DNA of 64,000 nucleotides. It comes from Bordetella parapertussis (GTDB lineage: Bacteria > Pseudomonadota > Gammaproteobacteria > Burkholderiales > Burkholderiaceae_C). The first letter of the stretch is position 1. The number at the start of each line of letters is the position of its first letter. The notes under the pieces were generated by a model. It was given only the letters and a program-made list of their open reading frames with translations, was not told the DNA's origin and made no database searches. The position numbers and the translations under genes are program-made. The stretch spans positions 14,808 through 78,807 of the forward strand of contig CAMDKD010000011.1 in the NCBI GenBank assembly GCA_945901125.1, in the 5' to 3' direction. Below are positions 1-8,141 of this stretch, one piece after another.

Positions 1-1163
1 ACCCATTGACCCAATACCAGCGGTGTTTTGCTGACGTTTTTGAACGGGCCGGGACCGCCCCATTTCACATGGCCAACAATGGTTTTGAGATCGGTGGCTG
101 CGATGGCATCGCGCAGATCGGCAGACTTGACCGACTTGGCTCGCTTGAGTGCATCTGCGGCAACTTCGAACAGCGCATGGGCGAAACCAAGCGGCTGCGT
201 CCACTGTTTGTTACTGCTTTTCTCGTAAGTGGCAGCCAAGTCCTTGGCGCTTTGTTTAGTCAGTGATGAGCTGAACGGATGCGACGGGCTCCACCAGACT
301 TCAGTCGTCAAGCCCAGGCCCAAATCGCCCAAGGCTTCAATGCCTACAGGGAACAACAAGGCTTTGCCCAATGTGATCACTTTGGGGTTGAAACCCTGTT
401 GCTTGGCCTGGGTCAAAAAGGTTTTGGCATCCGGCGGAATCATCACACCGGTGACGATCTCGACACCGTCTTTTTTGAATGCTGCAATTTGCGCACTGAA
501 GTCCTGAGTGCCGTTTTGGTAGCGGCCCGGGTCATTCAGTGTGAAGCCCATGTCAGCCAAAGGCTTGGGGAAACCGACCGCCTTGTCGCCCCAGGCATTG
601 CCATCACCGTCGTTAGGGAACAGGCCGCCGACTTTTTTGTTGGTCTTGACACTTTTCCAGCCGTTGGTGAAATTGCCGATCACGTCTTCCAGTCCCCAGA
701 AGAAATGGTGTGTCCACGCAAAGCCCTTGGCCGGATCGCCTTTGCGACCGAAGAACCACGGCTGCCAAGGACAAACAGAAGAAATGCAAGGTGTTTCATT
801 CAATTCACACACATCGCTCACCGGGTTGGTGGTTTCAGGTGTGCTGCTGACCACCATCAATGTGATTTTGTCTTTCAAAATCAAGTCGCTGGCAACCTCG
901 GCTGCGCGGTTCGGGTTGGACTGGCTGTCCTTGATCAGGATCTCGACGCTGTATTTCTTGCCGGCCACGCTGATGCCGTCCTTGAAGGCCTGCTTCATCT
1001 GCTCGACAGTCCATTTGTCGGCTTCACCAAACAATGCCAGCGGCCCGGTCAAGGGTGTGACAAAACCAATTTTGATGGTGTCAGCCGCCCAAAGTGTGGT
1101 GCTGGTGACTGCGGCAGCGGCTGCAGCCGTGCTTTGTATAAATGCTCTGCGATTCAATGACAT
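1..1163 (-). CDS. ABC transporter substrate-binding protein, branched-chain amino acid type (partial)
   Basis: Periplasmic solute-binding protein of the LivK/Peripla_BP_6 type, delivering a ligand to an inner-membrane ABC importer. Reading the minus strand gives an open frame that starts at ATG 1161-1163 and runs off the left edge, so the C-terminus is missing (about 387 residues visible). A ribosome site (AGGAGATAAGC) lies just before the ATG. The N-terminus MSLNRRAFIQS followed by an Ala-rich stretch ending LWAA looks like a Tat-type signal peptide. The mature start, DTIKIGFVTPLTGPLALFG, is typical of the family. It is preceded by a LysR-type promoter almost identical to that of the hydroquinone operon next door, so I infer it imports an aromatic substrate of that pathway. 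The ligand itself cannot be read from sequence. Permease and ATPase genes, if linked, lie outside the window. Confidence 0.88.
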   Translation of the reverse strand, partial: MSLNRRAFIQSTAAAAAAVTSTTLWAADTIKIGFVTPLTGPLALFGEADKWTVEQMKQAFKDGISVAGKKYSVEILIKDSQSNPNRAAEVASDLILKDKITLMVVSSTPETTNPVSDVCELNETPCISSVCPWQPWFFGRKGDPAKGFAWTHHFFWGLEDVIGNFTNGWKSVKTNKKVGGLFPNDGDGNAWGDKAVGFPKPLADMGFTLNDPGRYQNGTQDFSAQIAAFKKDGVEIVTGVMIPPDAKTFLTQAKQQGFNPKVITLGKALLFPVGIEALGDLGLGLTTEVWWSPSHPFSSSLTKQSAKDLAATYEKSSNKQWTQPLGFAHALFEVAADALKRAKSVKSADLRDAIAATDLKTIVGHVKWGGPGPFKNVSKTPLVLGQW

Positions 1164-1253
1164 GCTTATCTCCTGTTATGAATGTTGGTTGCCTGAAAAC
1201 TGAACTGTTACCTGTCTGTCTCATATCCGGTCTTTGCCGAATTTCAATGTTGT

Positions 1254-1343
1254 AGCGACTGTAGACCCGTGGGATATCCAAGGGTAGTCATTAATTGAAA
1301 AGTAGATTGTTCGAAGAAGCCGAACAATGCCCGGGGTTTACCC
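1254..1343 (-). promoter_or_regulatory. LysR-type regulated promoter upstream of the substrate-binding protein
   Basis: A perfect inverted repeat, ATTGTTCG (1306-1313), 7-nt spacer, CGAACAAT (1321-1328), fits an LTTR recognition site. It is followed, in the minus direction, by CTACTTTT (1298-1305), CTACC (1283-1287) and CTACAGTCGCT (1254-1264). All of these recur at the same spacing upstream of hapC (5575-5649). If TACAGT is the -10 region, the dyad sits near -65, the usual place for an LTTR recognition site. The distal end of the element overlaps the stop codon of the upstream maleylacetate reductase gene. The start site is inferred. Confidence 0.72.
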
Positions 1344-2411
1344 GTAAACCGGTGGACTGCCATCAAATGCCCTTTGCAATAACCCCCTGATCTCATCACG
1401 CTGCGGCAGACCAAAAGGACGCGGGTTCCAATACGGTTGCTTGACCGCCAGATCCGCCGCTACATCCAGGTCTGCGGCTTTCATGCCTATGTCTTTCAAT
1501 GCCACGGGTGCGCCGTTGTCTTTGGCCAATTGGTACACCCCCAACGGCCCGTTGTTGACTCCCAGTGCATGGGCCAGGTCTTGCATGGCCTCGGGTGCGG
1601 CACTGGCGTTAAAAGCCAAGGCATGCGGCAGCACCACGGTATGCACCTCGGCATGCGGCAAATTGAAACTGCCGCCCAGCGTGTGACACAGCTTGTGGTG
1701 CAAAGCCATGCCCACGCTACCCAACACGCTGCCGCACAACCAGGCACCGTACAAAGCCAATGCCCGGCCCTTCGGGTCATCCGCGTGTTGGCGGATCAAA
1801 GACAAGGCCTTGGCCAAAGACGCAATGCCTTCCATGGCCATCAAACGGGTCATCGGGTTTCGGTCTTGCGCGTACAAACCTTCGGCGGCATGCGCTATCG
1901 CATTCATGCCACTGGTGATGCTCAAGCCCAGGGAAAGGCTCATGCTGAGTTCAGGGTCGTAAATCACGCTGCGCGGCAACACTCTGGGGTCTTTGCCGGT
2001 TTTTTTGATGCCGCCGTCGGTGATGCCGTAAATGCTGGTCATCTCCGATCCGGCATACGTGGTGGGAATTGCCAAAATGGGTAAGCCAGTTTCCAGCGCA
2101 ATCGCTTTGGCAAGTCCCGTGGTGGAGCCACCACCGAAAGCCACCAAGCCATCCGCATTCAGACCTTTGGCTTCGTCACACGCAGCGCGTGCGGTTTCCA
2201 ACGGCACATGCATCACGGCCTTGGCGTAAATGCCCACCGCCTTGTTGCCCAGCAAACCGGCTACACGCTGTGCTTGCGCCAACTGCTCAGGCGTACACAA
2301 CACCAGGGCGCGCTGCATGTGCAGCAGTTCTGCCTCTTGCGCAATCTGCGCCAGCGTGCCCGCACCGAAGATCACACGCGCTGCCTGTGCGTTGTAAACA
2401 AAGGCTTGCAT
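1338..2411 (-). CDS. hapF: maleylacetate reductase
   Basis: Iron-containing alcohol-dehydrogenase-family enzyme of 357 residues that reduces maleylacetate to 3-oxoadipate with NAD(P)H, the last peripheral step before the beta-ketoadipate pathway. It shows the nucleotide-binding GGGS (about 93-96), the PTTYAGSEMT block (116-125) and the metal-region motif HHKLCHTLGG (238-247), all hallmarks of maleylacetate reductases. The length is normal. The ATG (2409-2411) overlaps the stop of the aldehyde dehydrogenase gene by one base, so the two are translationally coupled. It is the last gene of the hapCDEF-like operon, matching the order in 4-hydroxyacetophenone and p-nitrophenol degraders (hapF/pnpE). 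Confidence 0.92.
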   Translation of the reverse strand: MQAFVYNAQAARVIFGAGTLAQIAQEAELLHMQRALVLCTPEQLAQAQRVAGLLGNKAVGIYAKAVMHVPLETARAACDEAKGLNADGLVAFGGGSTTGLAKAIALETGLPILAIPTTYAGSEMTSIYGITDGGIKKTGKDPRVLPRSVIYDPELSMSLSLGLSITSGMNAIAHAAEGLYAQDRNPMTRLMAMEGIASLAKALSLIRQHADDPKGRALALYGAWLCGSVLGSVGMALHHKLCHTLGGSFNLPHAEVHTVVLPHALAFNASAAPEAMQDLAHALGVNNGPLGVYQLAKDNGAPVALKDIGMKAADLDVAADLAVKQPYWNPRPFGLPQRDEIRGLLQRAFDGSPPVYG

Positions 2412-3919
2412 CAGCGTGGGTAATGCGGTTTGATTTGCGCGTCGATATTGACCCAGACGCTTTTCACCTGGGTGTATTCGCGCATGGCATCAAATCCCAT
2501 TTCGCGCCCGTAACCGCTTTGGCCTGTTCCGCCGAAAGGCGAACCCGGGTTGACGCGTTTATAGCTGTTGACCCAAACCATGCCTGAGCGGATTTCTCGC
2601 GCAAACAAATGCGCACGCTGCAAATTGCTTGTCCACAAGCCGCTGCCTAAACCGTATTCGGTGCCATTGGCAATCTCCAGCGCCTCGGCATCGGTTTTGA
2701 ATGTCAGTACCGTCACAAACGGCCCGAACACTTCTTCCTGCGCCACCCGGTCTTTGTAATTGTTGACACGAACAATCGTCGGCCTCACATAACAGCCCTT
2801 GGCCAAATCGCCGCCGGGCGACTCACCGCCTGCCAGCACCTCGCCGCCTTCGGCTTTGGCCACTTCCACATAGCTCAACACCCGGTCACGGTGCAAGGCA
2901 CTGGTCAAAGGGCCCATTTCGGTGTCGGGGTCTAAAGGGTTGCCGAGTTTGATGGAGTTAGCTAAGGCAATGAATTTTTCCAAAAACGCATCCGCAATGT
3001 TTTCATGCAACACCAAGCGAGAGCCTGCAATGCAAGCCTGACCTTGGTTGTGAAAAATCGCCCATGCAGCACCGTTGACAGCAGCGATCAGATTGGCATC
3101 TTCAAACACGATGTTGGCACCTTTGCCACCGAGTTCCAGTTGCACTTTTTTCAAGTTGCCCGCACTGGCTTGCACAATGCGTTTGCCTGTCGCTGTGCTG
3201 CCGGTGAAAGCAATTTTGGCGATATCCGGATGCTCGGCGATGTATTGACCGGCCACATGGCCTAAGCCCGGCAGTATGTTGACCACGCCGGCCGGCATGC
3301 CAGCTTCGCGCATCAGTTCGGCAATTTTCAACGTGGTCAGCGGTGTGATTTCCGCAGGTTTAAGCACAATGGTGTTGCCAGCGGCCAGCGCCGGTGCCAT
3401 CTTCCAGCTGGTGAACATCAAAGGGAAATTCCAAGGCACCACTTGGCCCACCACGCCCAAAGGCTCGCGCAAGGTGTAGTTCAAAAAACCGGCATCGACC
3501 GGAATGGTTTCGCCTTGAAACTTATCGGCCATGCCGCCGAAATAACGAAAACAACCCGCTGTGCGCGGCACATCCAACATGCGGCAATCGCGAATCGGGT
3601 GGCCGGTGTCCAGCGATTCAAGCCTAGCGAGTTCTTCGCCATTGGCCTCAATCAAATCCGCCAGCTTCAACAAAATGCGTCCGCGATCCGCCGCCTGCAT
3701 GCGGCTCCAAGCCGGAAACGCTTTTTGCGCGGCCACCACCGCACGGTCTACATCGGCGTGTCCGGCCATGGCCACTTGCGCAATCACCGAGTTGTCATGC
3801 GGGTTCAATGTGGCCAGTGTTTCACCAGATAACGCATCGACAAATTCACCGTCGATAAACAACTGGTGCCTGATGGGAGACTTCAAGCCCACCGCCTTTT
3901 GGATGTCAGACAAATCCAT
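2411..3919 (-). CDS. hapE: 4-hydroxymuconic semialdehyde dehydrogenase (aldehyde dehydrogenase family)
   Basis: NAD(P)-dependent aldehyde dehydrogenase of 502 residues. Catalytic residues are visible: Asn164 in PWNF, Glu262 in LELGGKG and the nucleophile Cys296 in NQGQACIAGSR. The cofactor loop FTGSTATGK is at about 238-246. The family is broad. The assignment to 4-hydroxymuconic semialdehyde, giving maleylacetate, rests on its position between hydroquinone 1,2-dioxygenase and maleylacetate reductase genes. The ribosome site AAGGACGGTT precedes the ATG at 3919. The 85-bp spacer to the upstream dioxygenase gene shows no clear terminator, so I treat the genes as one operon. Confidence 0.85.
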   Translation of the reverse strand: MDLSDIQKAVGLKSPIRHQLFIDGEFVDALSGETLATLNPHDNSVIAQVAMAGHADVDRAVVAAQKAFPAWSRMQAADRGRILLKLADLIEANGEELARLESLDTGHPIRDCRMLDVPRTAGCFRYFGGMADKFQGETIPVDAGFLNYTLREPLGVVGQVVPWNFPLMFTSWKMAPALAAGNTIVLKPAEITPLTTLKIAELMREAGMPAGVVNILPGLGHVAGQYIAEHPDIAKIAFTGSTATGKRIVQASAGNLKKVQLELGGKGANIVFEDANLIAAVNGAAWAIFHNQGQACIAGSRLVLHENIADAFLEKFIALANSIKLGNPLDPDTEMGPLTSALHRDRVLSYVEVAKAEGGEVLAGGESPGGDLAKGCYVRPTIVRVNNYKDRVAQEEVFGPFVTVLTFKTDAEALEIANGTEYGLGSGLWTSNLQRAHLFAREIRSGMVWVNSYKRVNPGSPFGGTGQSGYGREMGFDAMREYTQVKSVWVNIDAQIKPHYPR

Positions 3920-4004
3920 AACCGTCCTTGAGATTCAGCGCATAGCTAATGCAGCGCCGTGAAAAAGAAGGCCTACACCTTGCGGTCAGGCCTGAATCTG
4001 GTGC

Positions 4005-5012
4005 TTAAAACTGGACCGGTACTTCCGGTGCATCACCCTTTTGGATTTCATGCACCAGCGTGGGTGAGCCGTTCTCCCAGACCAGCAACATGGAACGCTT
4101 GGGGCTGTAACCCTGGTGTCTGCAATAGGCCGGCATGGCGGCCATGTCACCGGCTTTCATGATGACCCGCGCCAGCGGTTTGCCGGTGTTTTTGTCTGCG
4201 CAATCCCAGTGGATTTCATCGCACATCTGGAAAAACCATTCCACGCGGTCATTGCCATGAATGATGGGCAGGATGTGTTCTTCGGTGGTCGGGCACATGA
4301 AGCTGTACTTGACCACCGAGGTGAAGCTCGGGTTCCAAGTGACTTGGCTGCGCGACAAAAACGCAAACAAGTTGAAGGCATGGACTTCGTTTTCAAAACC
4401 GGGCTCGGGATGCAACTCAGGCATGTCCTGAGGCACATCGGCAAAGGCGCGGTTGATAGGTGCACCGCGTGCGTCTGTGCGCAAATCCAAGTCGCCCTTC
4501 AAGCCGACACAACGGGTGGCGAGTTCGCGCGCGCGGGTGATCTTGGCGTTGTTGTTGCCGTTTTTGCGGCCATACGGTGTGCCGGTTTCTTGCGGTGCGG
4601 AAAACGGATCAAAGGTTTCGTTGGTCCAGTCATCCAGCATTTGCTCGAAGGTGGCGCGGATCTGGTCGGTGGGAAAGTTTTCCAGCAAATCCACACCGGC
4701 GGCTTTCATGGTGCCGTTGTAACTTCCCGCATACATATCCACCGACTGGTAATGGTTCACCGTGCCAAACACATTGTCGAAATTGACCCAGCCGTAAAAA
4801 AACCCCCAGGCCACATCGCGCATCAAGGCGCGTAAAAAATTGCCAATGTCCATGGTGTGCGACAAAGGACGACCGTCGCGCGTGGTCCAGGTGATGTGGG
4901 CGAAATACTCGTCACGGCGGAAGTTAAAACTGCCCAGCGTGTAGGCGCGGTAACCCATGGTGGCATCCGGCGTTGAAGCCAAGACTTTGATGATGTCTGA
5001 AGGTGCGTTCAT
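4005..5012 (-). CDS. hapD: hydroquinone 1,2-dioxygenase, large subunit
   Basis: Large, iron-binding subunit (335 residues) of the two-component Fe(II) hydroquinone dioxygenase that opens hydroquinone to 4-hydroxymuconic semialdehyde. The metal site known from the PnpCD structure (His, Asn, Glu, His) is visible: His252-Gly-Asn254 and Glu258 in HGNDRVEWF, and His299 in CRHQGYS. The C-terminal block KRSMLLVWENGSP is also typical. The length is close to the known subunit (about 339). The ribosome site AAGGAGACACAGAC precedes the ATG. The gene sits 12 bp downstream of the small-subunit gene, as in hap and pnp clusters. No hydroquinone-producing monooxygenase gene is in the window. Confidence 0.93.
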   Translation of the reverse strand: MNAPSDIIKVLASTPDATMGYRAYTLGSFNFRRDEYFAHITWTTRDGRPLSHTMDIGNFLRALMRDVAWGFFYGWVNFDNVFGTVNHYQSVDMYAGSYNGTMKAAGVDLLENFPTDQIRATFEQMLDDWTNETFDPFSAPQETGTPYGRKNGNNNAKITRARELATRCVGLKGDLDLRTDARGAPINRAFADVPQDMPELHPEPGFENEVHAFNLFAFLSRSQVTWNPSFTSVVKYSFMCPTTEEHILPIIHGNDRVEWFFQMCDEIHWDCADKNTGKPLARVIMKAGDMAAMPAYCRHQGYSPKRSMLLVWENGSPTLVHEIQKGDAPEVPVQF

Positions 5013-5024
5013 GTCTGTGTCTCC

Positions 5025-5531
5025 TTAAGCGGTTTGGCAGATGTCTGCCCATTTTTCAACCGACAAATCGCCTTTGCAGGTTTGCAATATCAATACTCCG
5101 GGCTGCGCACTTTTGAATTGGTAGGCGGTGTTTTTTGGCAGCAAGGCCTGATGACCGCGCTTGATCTTCATCCAGCCCATCTTGACGCCTTGGGGCTCGC
5201 CTTGCACCAGCACTGCGCCGTTTTTGTTTTCGTCTTTGACGGTTTGGGCAGCATCTAATTTGATGAGGTGAATTTCCACATCGCCGTCCATGCTGAGGGC
5301 GAATTCATCGTGCGCGCAGGTGTACCAAGGTGAAGTGCCTTCGGCCCGCAGTGTCTCCAGCACATAAATCTGGTTTTGCCCAAAGACGACCTTTTCATAA
5401 GGCTTGGAATTGCTGGCGATTTCAAAACAGTTTGAAAACGCGTAATGTTTCACATCGTCATCAATGGGTTGGACGCGGCCTTTTTCGTAGCTCTTGAGCG
5501 AGCCGAAGTTAGTGTGGTAATTCACGGTCAT
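5025..5531 (-). CDS. hapC: hydroquinone 1,2-dioxygenase, small subunit
   Basis: Small subunit (168 residues) of hydroquinone 1,2-dioxygenase, partner of the large subunit encoded directly downstream. The size matches the 17-19 kDa subunit of known HapCD/PnpCD enzymes. A central cupin-like stretch contains WYTCAHDEFALSMDGDVEIHL. That is motif-like, but the catalytic iron is expected in the large subunit. The start is ATG 5529-5531 with a strong ribosome site (GAGGAGAAACTGCC). It is the first gene of the operon and lies below a LysR-type promoter that recurs upstream of the substrate-binding protein gene at the left edge. Confidence 0.9.
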   Translation of the reverse strand: MTVNYHTNFGSLKSYEKGRVQPIDDDVKHYAFSNCFEIASNSKPYEKVVFGQNQIYVLETLRAEGTSPWYTCAHDEFALSMDGDVEIHLIKLDAAQTVKDENKNGAVLVQGEPQGVKMGWMKIKRGHQALLPKNTAYQFKSAQPGVLILQTCKGDLSVEKWADICQTA

Positions 5532-5574
5532 GGCAGTTTCTCCTCAGCAGTTCTGTCATCAAACGAATGGATGA

Positions 5575-5665
5575 AGCGACTGTAGGCTGAGCAGCAAGCA
5601 GGCGGTAGGCCTCAGTTAAAAAGTAGATTGTTCGCCATAACCGAACAATATATCGGGTTAACCCG
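5575..5665 (-). promoter_or_regulatory. LysR-type regulated promoter of the hapCDEF operon
   Basis: The inverted repeat ATTGTTCG (5627-5634), 7-nt spacer, CGAACAAT (5642-5649) is the same dyad as at 1306-1328. A second palindrome, CGGGTTAACCCG (5654-5665), abuts it. Towards hapC come CTACTTTT (5619-5626), CTACC (5604-5608) and CTACAGTCGCT (5575-5585), at exactly the spacings seen in the first copy. The dyad would be centred near -65 if TACAGT is the -10 region. The element lies between hapC and the LysR gene that ends at 5683, so that LysR protein is the natural candidate to bind it. Confidence 0.78.
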
Positions 5666-5682
5666 CAATTCTCAGAATGAAT

Positions 5683-6630
5683 TCAGGTCGCAATCAAGGT
5701 GTCGGGAATCAAACCTCGGGCAATCAAATCCGCGTCCCACGGCGGTTCGCGGGTGAATTTGTTGGCAATGTGCTCAATGAACAAATTCAATTTCACCGCA
5801 TGGCGTGACGTGCCTGCATACACCGCACTCAATGAAAACGAGGACAGCAAATGCTCAGGCATGACCACTTGCAAATGGCCTTTCAAAATATCTTCGCCAG
5901 CCACCAAGGTGGGCAAACACACGATGCCCGCGTGGGCCAGTGCGTATTCGCGCAGCAAATGCACGCTGTTGGTCAACAAACTGGCAGACAAATACATGGT
6001 CAGCGATTCGCCCTGGTGATAAAAAGTCCATTGATCCCGCGTGGGATAGCCGGAATACAAACCCAGCTTATGTTTGTGCAAATCACGCGGCAACTGCGGT
6101 GCTTCGTGCGCTTGCAAATACTGAGGCGTGGCGCAAAACACCCGGCGAACCGGAAACAGTTTGCGGGAAATCAATTCGTCTGAGTTGGGCGGAAAGATTT
6201 GCAAGGCGCAATCCACACCCGCTTTGACCGGGTCCACCACCACATCGCTGACGATCAAATCCATGCGTATGTCAGGGTAAGCCGTTTGGAACTGGTGCAG
6301 CAAGGAAGCGAAATTGCCCAACACCAAACCTGTCAATGCGTGTACACGCAAGGTACCGGCGGGTTTGGTTTGCACATCCCGCATTTGGTCGACCACGCTA
6401 TTGGCCTGTGACACCAACTCGGTGCAGTCGCGCAAAAAGGTTTGCCCGAGTTCACTCAAGCGCACCATCCGCGTGCTGCGGTGAAACAAAGCCGCGCCCA
6501 AATAGTCTTCGAGTTGCTTGACCCGCGTGGTCACCACAGATTTAGACACGCGCAACTGTCTGGCCGCCTCGGCGAAGCTTTGGGTTTGCGCAACCCGCAC
6601 AAAGGTCTCTATGTTTTGCAGTCTGTCCAT
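5683..6630 (-). CDS. LysR-family transcriptional regulator
   Basis: LTTR of 315 residues from the chosen start. It has an N-terminal winged helix-turn-helix (MDRLQNIETFVRVAQTQSF, then AARQLRVSKSVVTTRVKQLE) and a periplasmic-binding-like effector domain from about residue 90. I start it at ATG 6628-6630 because that Met opens the conserved HTH domain. The frame extends upstream to a TTG at 6678, but those 16 extra residues look non-conserved and no good ribosome site decides between them. It is encoded on the same strand as, and directly upstream of, hapCDEF. By position it should sense a pathway intermediate and activate the two twin promoters. Confidence 0.88.
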   Translation of the reverse strand: MDRLQNIETFVRVAQTQSFAEAARQLRVSKSVVTTRVKQLEDYLGAALFHRSTRMVRLSELGQTFLRDCTELVSQANSVVDQMRDVQTKPAGTLRVHALTGLVLGNFASLLHQFQTAYPDIRMDLIVSDVVVDPVKAGVDCALQIFPPNSDELISRKLFPVRRVFCATPQYLQAHEAPQLPRDLHKHKLGLYSGYPTRDQWTFYHQGESLTMYLSASLLTNSVHLLREYALAHAGIVCLPTLVAGEDILKGHLQVVMPEHLLSSFSLSAVYAGTSRHAVKLNLFIEHIANKFTREPPWDADLIARGLIPDTLIAT

Positions 6631-6708
6631 GGACTGAATATAAGTCCATTGCCCAGGCGGATGGCGTAGGCCGGGCAACGAGGTGAGAACGCAGACAAAT
6701 GTGAACGC

Positions 6709-7257
6709 TTAACCACTCACACACCGCCACTGCCCATAAGCCGGCGCGTCCTTAGGCCATTGACTGGCGCTGTCAACGCTTTGTATACCTTGTGACAGCA
6801 GTTGCGCGGCGCGCGCCACGCCAGCGTGGGTGATCCACACTTGGTTTTTGTCAGGCTGTTGCTGCGCTGCATCCCACAGGTCTGCAACCCGGGCCAACAC
6901 TTCATTGGCGCTTTCCACGCCGCCGAACCGGTGTGCGCCGAAATCATCGGTCCAGGCTTGCATGGCGGCCAGTGGAATCGCGTCCCAGGCCACGCCTTCC
7001 CAAGTACCGAAGTCCATTTCGCGCAAACGTGTGTCGGCTTGCATTTTCAGCTCCGGCCTTAGCTCAGACAAAGCACGGGCCAGCTGCATGCAACGCTGCA
7101 AAGGCGACACCGAGACTTTGCAATTCAGTGGCAGCGCTTGCGCCAGTGCACGGGCGGCTTGCAATGTGTGTGGTGCGTCTGCCGCCACATCGAGTGCGCC
7201 GTAACAAAGGCCGCCCTCAATCAGCGGCGTGGCGTGTCTGACTATCCACAGCTTCAT
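6709..7257 (-). CDS. cobC: alpha-ribazole phosphatase (histidine phosphatase family)
   Basis: Histidine-phosphatase protein of 182 residues. The catalytic RHAT motif is at residues 7-10, with the partner motif WITHAGVARA near 140 and FGTWEG near 88. In cobalamin synthesis CobC removes the 5'-phosphate from alpha-ribazole phosphate or adenosylcobalamin phosphate. The family is broad, so the function is assigned from its place as the last gene of the riboswitch-controlled cob operon, 20 bp after cobS. The start is ATG 7255-7257. Confidence 0.82.
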   Translation of the reverse strand: MKLWIVRHATPLIEGGLCYGALDVAADAPHTLQAARALAQALPLNCKVSVSPLQRCMQLARALSELRPELKMQADTRLREMDFGTWEGVAWDAIPLAAMQAWTDDFGAHRFGGVESANEVLARVADLWDAAQQQPDKNQVWITHAGVARAAQLLSQGIQSVDSASQWPKDAPAYGQWRCVSG

Positions 7258-7277
7258 GTTTTTATCAGCAAGACCGT

Positions 7278-8141
7278 TTAAAGGCCGCCGCCCAAGCCCA
7301 GCGCGCAGCCCAAGTAAAACGCGATTTCACACACCTGCTGCGTAGTACCTAAACAGTCGCCGGTAAAGCCTTGCAAGCGCCGCGCAAACAAACGCAGCAG
7401 ATACACAAAAGCCAGTGCGCTGGCCAGGCCACCGCAGGCCAAGACTTTCAACACCGGCAGCAGTTGCGCCGTTGCCAGCAATTGCACATCGGTTCCTGAC
7501 AACACTAAAGCTGCGACCCAAGCGCTCAAAGCCAGCGCGCCTGCACACCAGAGCAAAGCGACTGCCAAACTACCGATGCTGATTTGATCTGCCAAGGGTT
7601 TGGACTTGGAGCCTGCGTCGTCGCCCACATGCGGTAACCATCGAATGACGAGCAAAGGCCAGGTGCGCGACAGCACATGCGCCGCCATCAAAGCCAGACA
7701 CATCCACAGCGCGCCAACCGCACCCAGCAAGGCCAGCAGCGCCACTTTACTAAGAATTGCCAGCGCAATCGCAATCGCGCCGAATGCACCTACACGCGAG
7801 TCTTTCATGATGATCAGCGCACGCTCTCTGTCATAGCTGCCGCCCAGACCATCGGCCATATCGGCCAGACCGTCTTCATGAAAAGCACCGGTCAGCCAGA
7901 CGCTCCAAGCCGTGCCCAGCGCTGCCGCCACCAAGGGCGCATACGCGGCAGGCAAGTAGTGCATCAGCATCGCCGTCAACAACACGACCAAGCCACCGAT
8001 GACCACGCCGACCGCCGGGAAGTAAGCCGCACTCGCACGCAACATGGCCGGGCTAAAGCCCACCCAATCGGCCAGCCGTCCAGTGACCGGAATGCGCGTG
8101 AAAAATTGCAACGCCAGCAAAAAATGGCGAAGCGCTGTCAT
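7278..8141 (-). CDS. cobS: adenosylcobinamide-GDP ribazoletransferase (cobalamin synthase)
   Basis: Integral membrane enzyme of 287 residues that joins adenosylcobinamide-GDP with alpha-ribazole (phosphate) to make the completed cofactor. Diagnostic motifs are HEDGLADMADGLGG (about residues 88-101) and, near the C-terminus, GFTGDCLGTTQQ. Hydrophobic segments are spread over the whole length, as expected for five to seven membrane helices. The start overlaps the end of cobT by four bases (8138-8141), indicating translational coupling. Confidence 0.95.
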   Translation of the reverse strand: MTALRHFLLALQFFTRIPVTGRLADWVGFSPAMLRASAAYFPAVGVVIGGLVVLLTAMLMHYLPAAYAPLVAAALGTAWSVWLTGAFHEDGLADMADGLGGSYDRERALIIMKDSRVGAFGAIAIALAILSKVALLALLGAVGALWMCLALMAAHVLSRTWPLLVIRWLPHVGDDAGSKSKPLADQISIGSLAVALLWCAGALALSAWVAALVLSGTDVQLLATAQLLPVLKVLACGGLASALAFVYLLRLFARRLQGFTGDCLGTTQQVCEIAFYLGCALGLGGGL

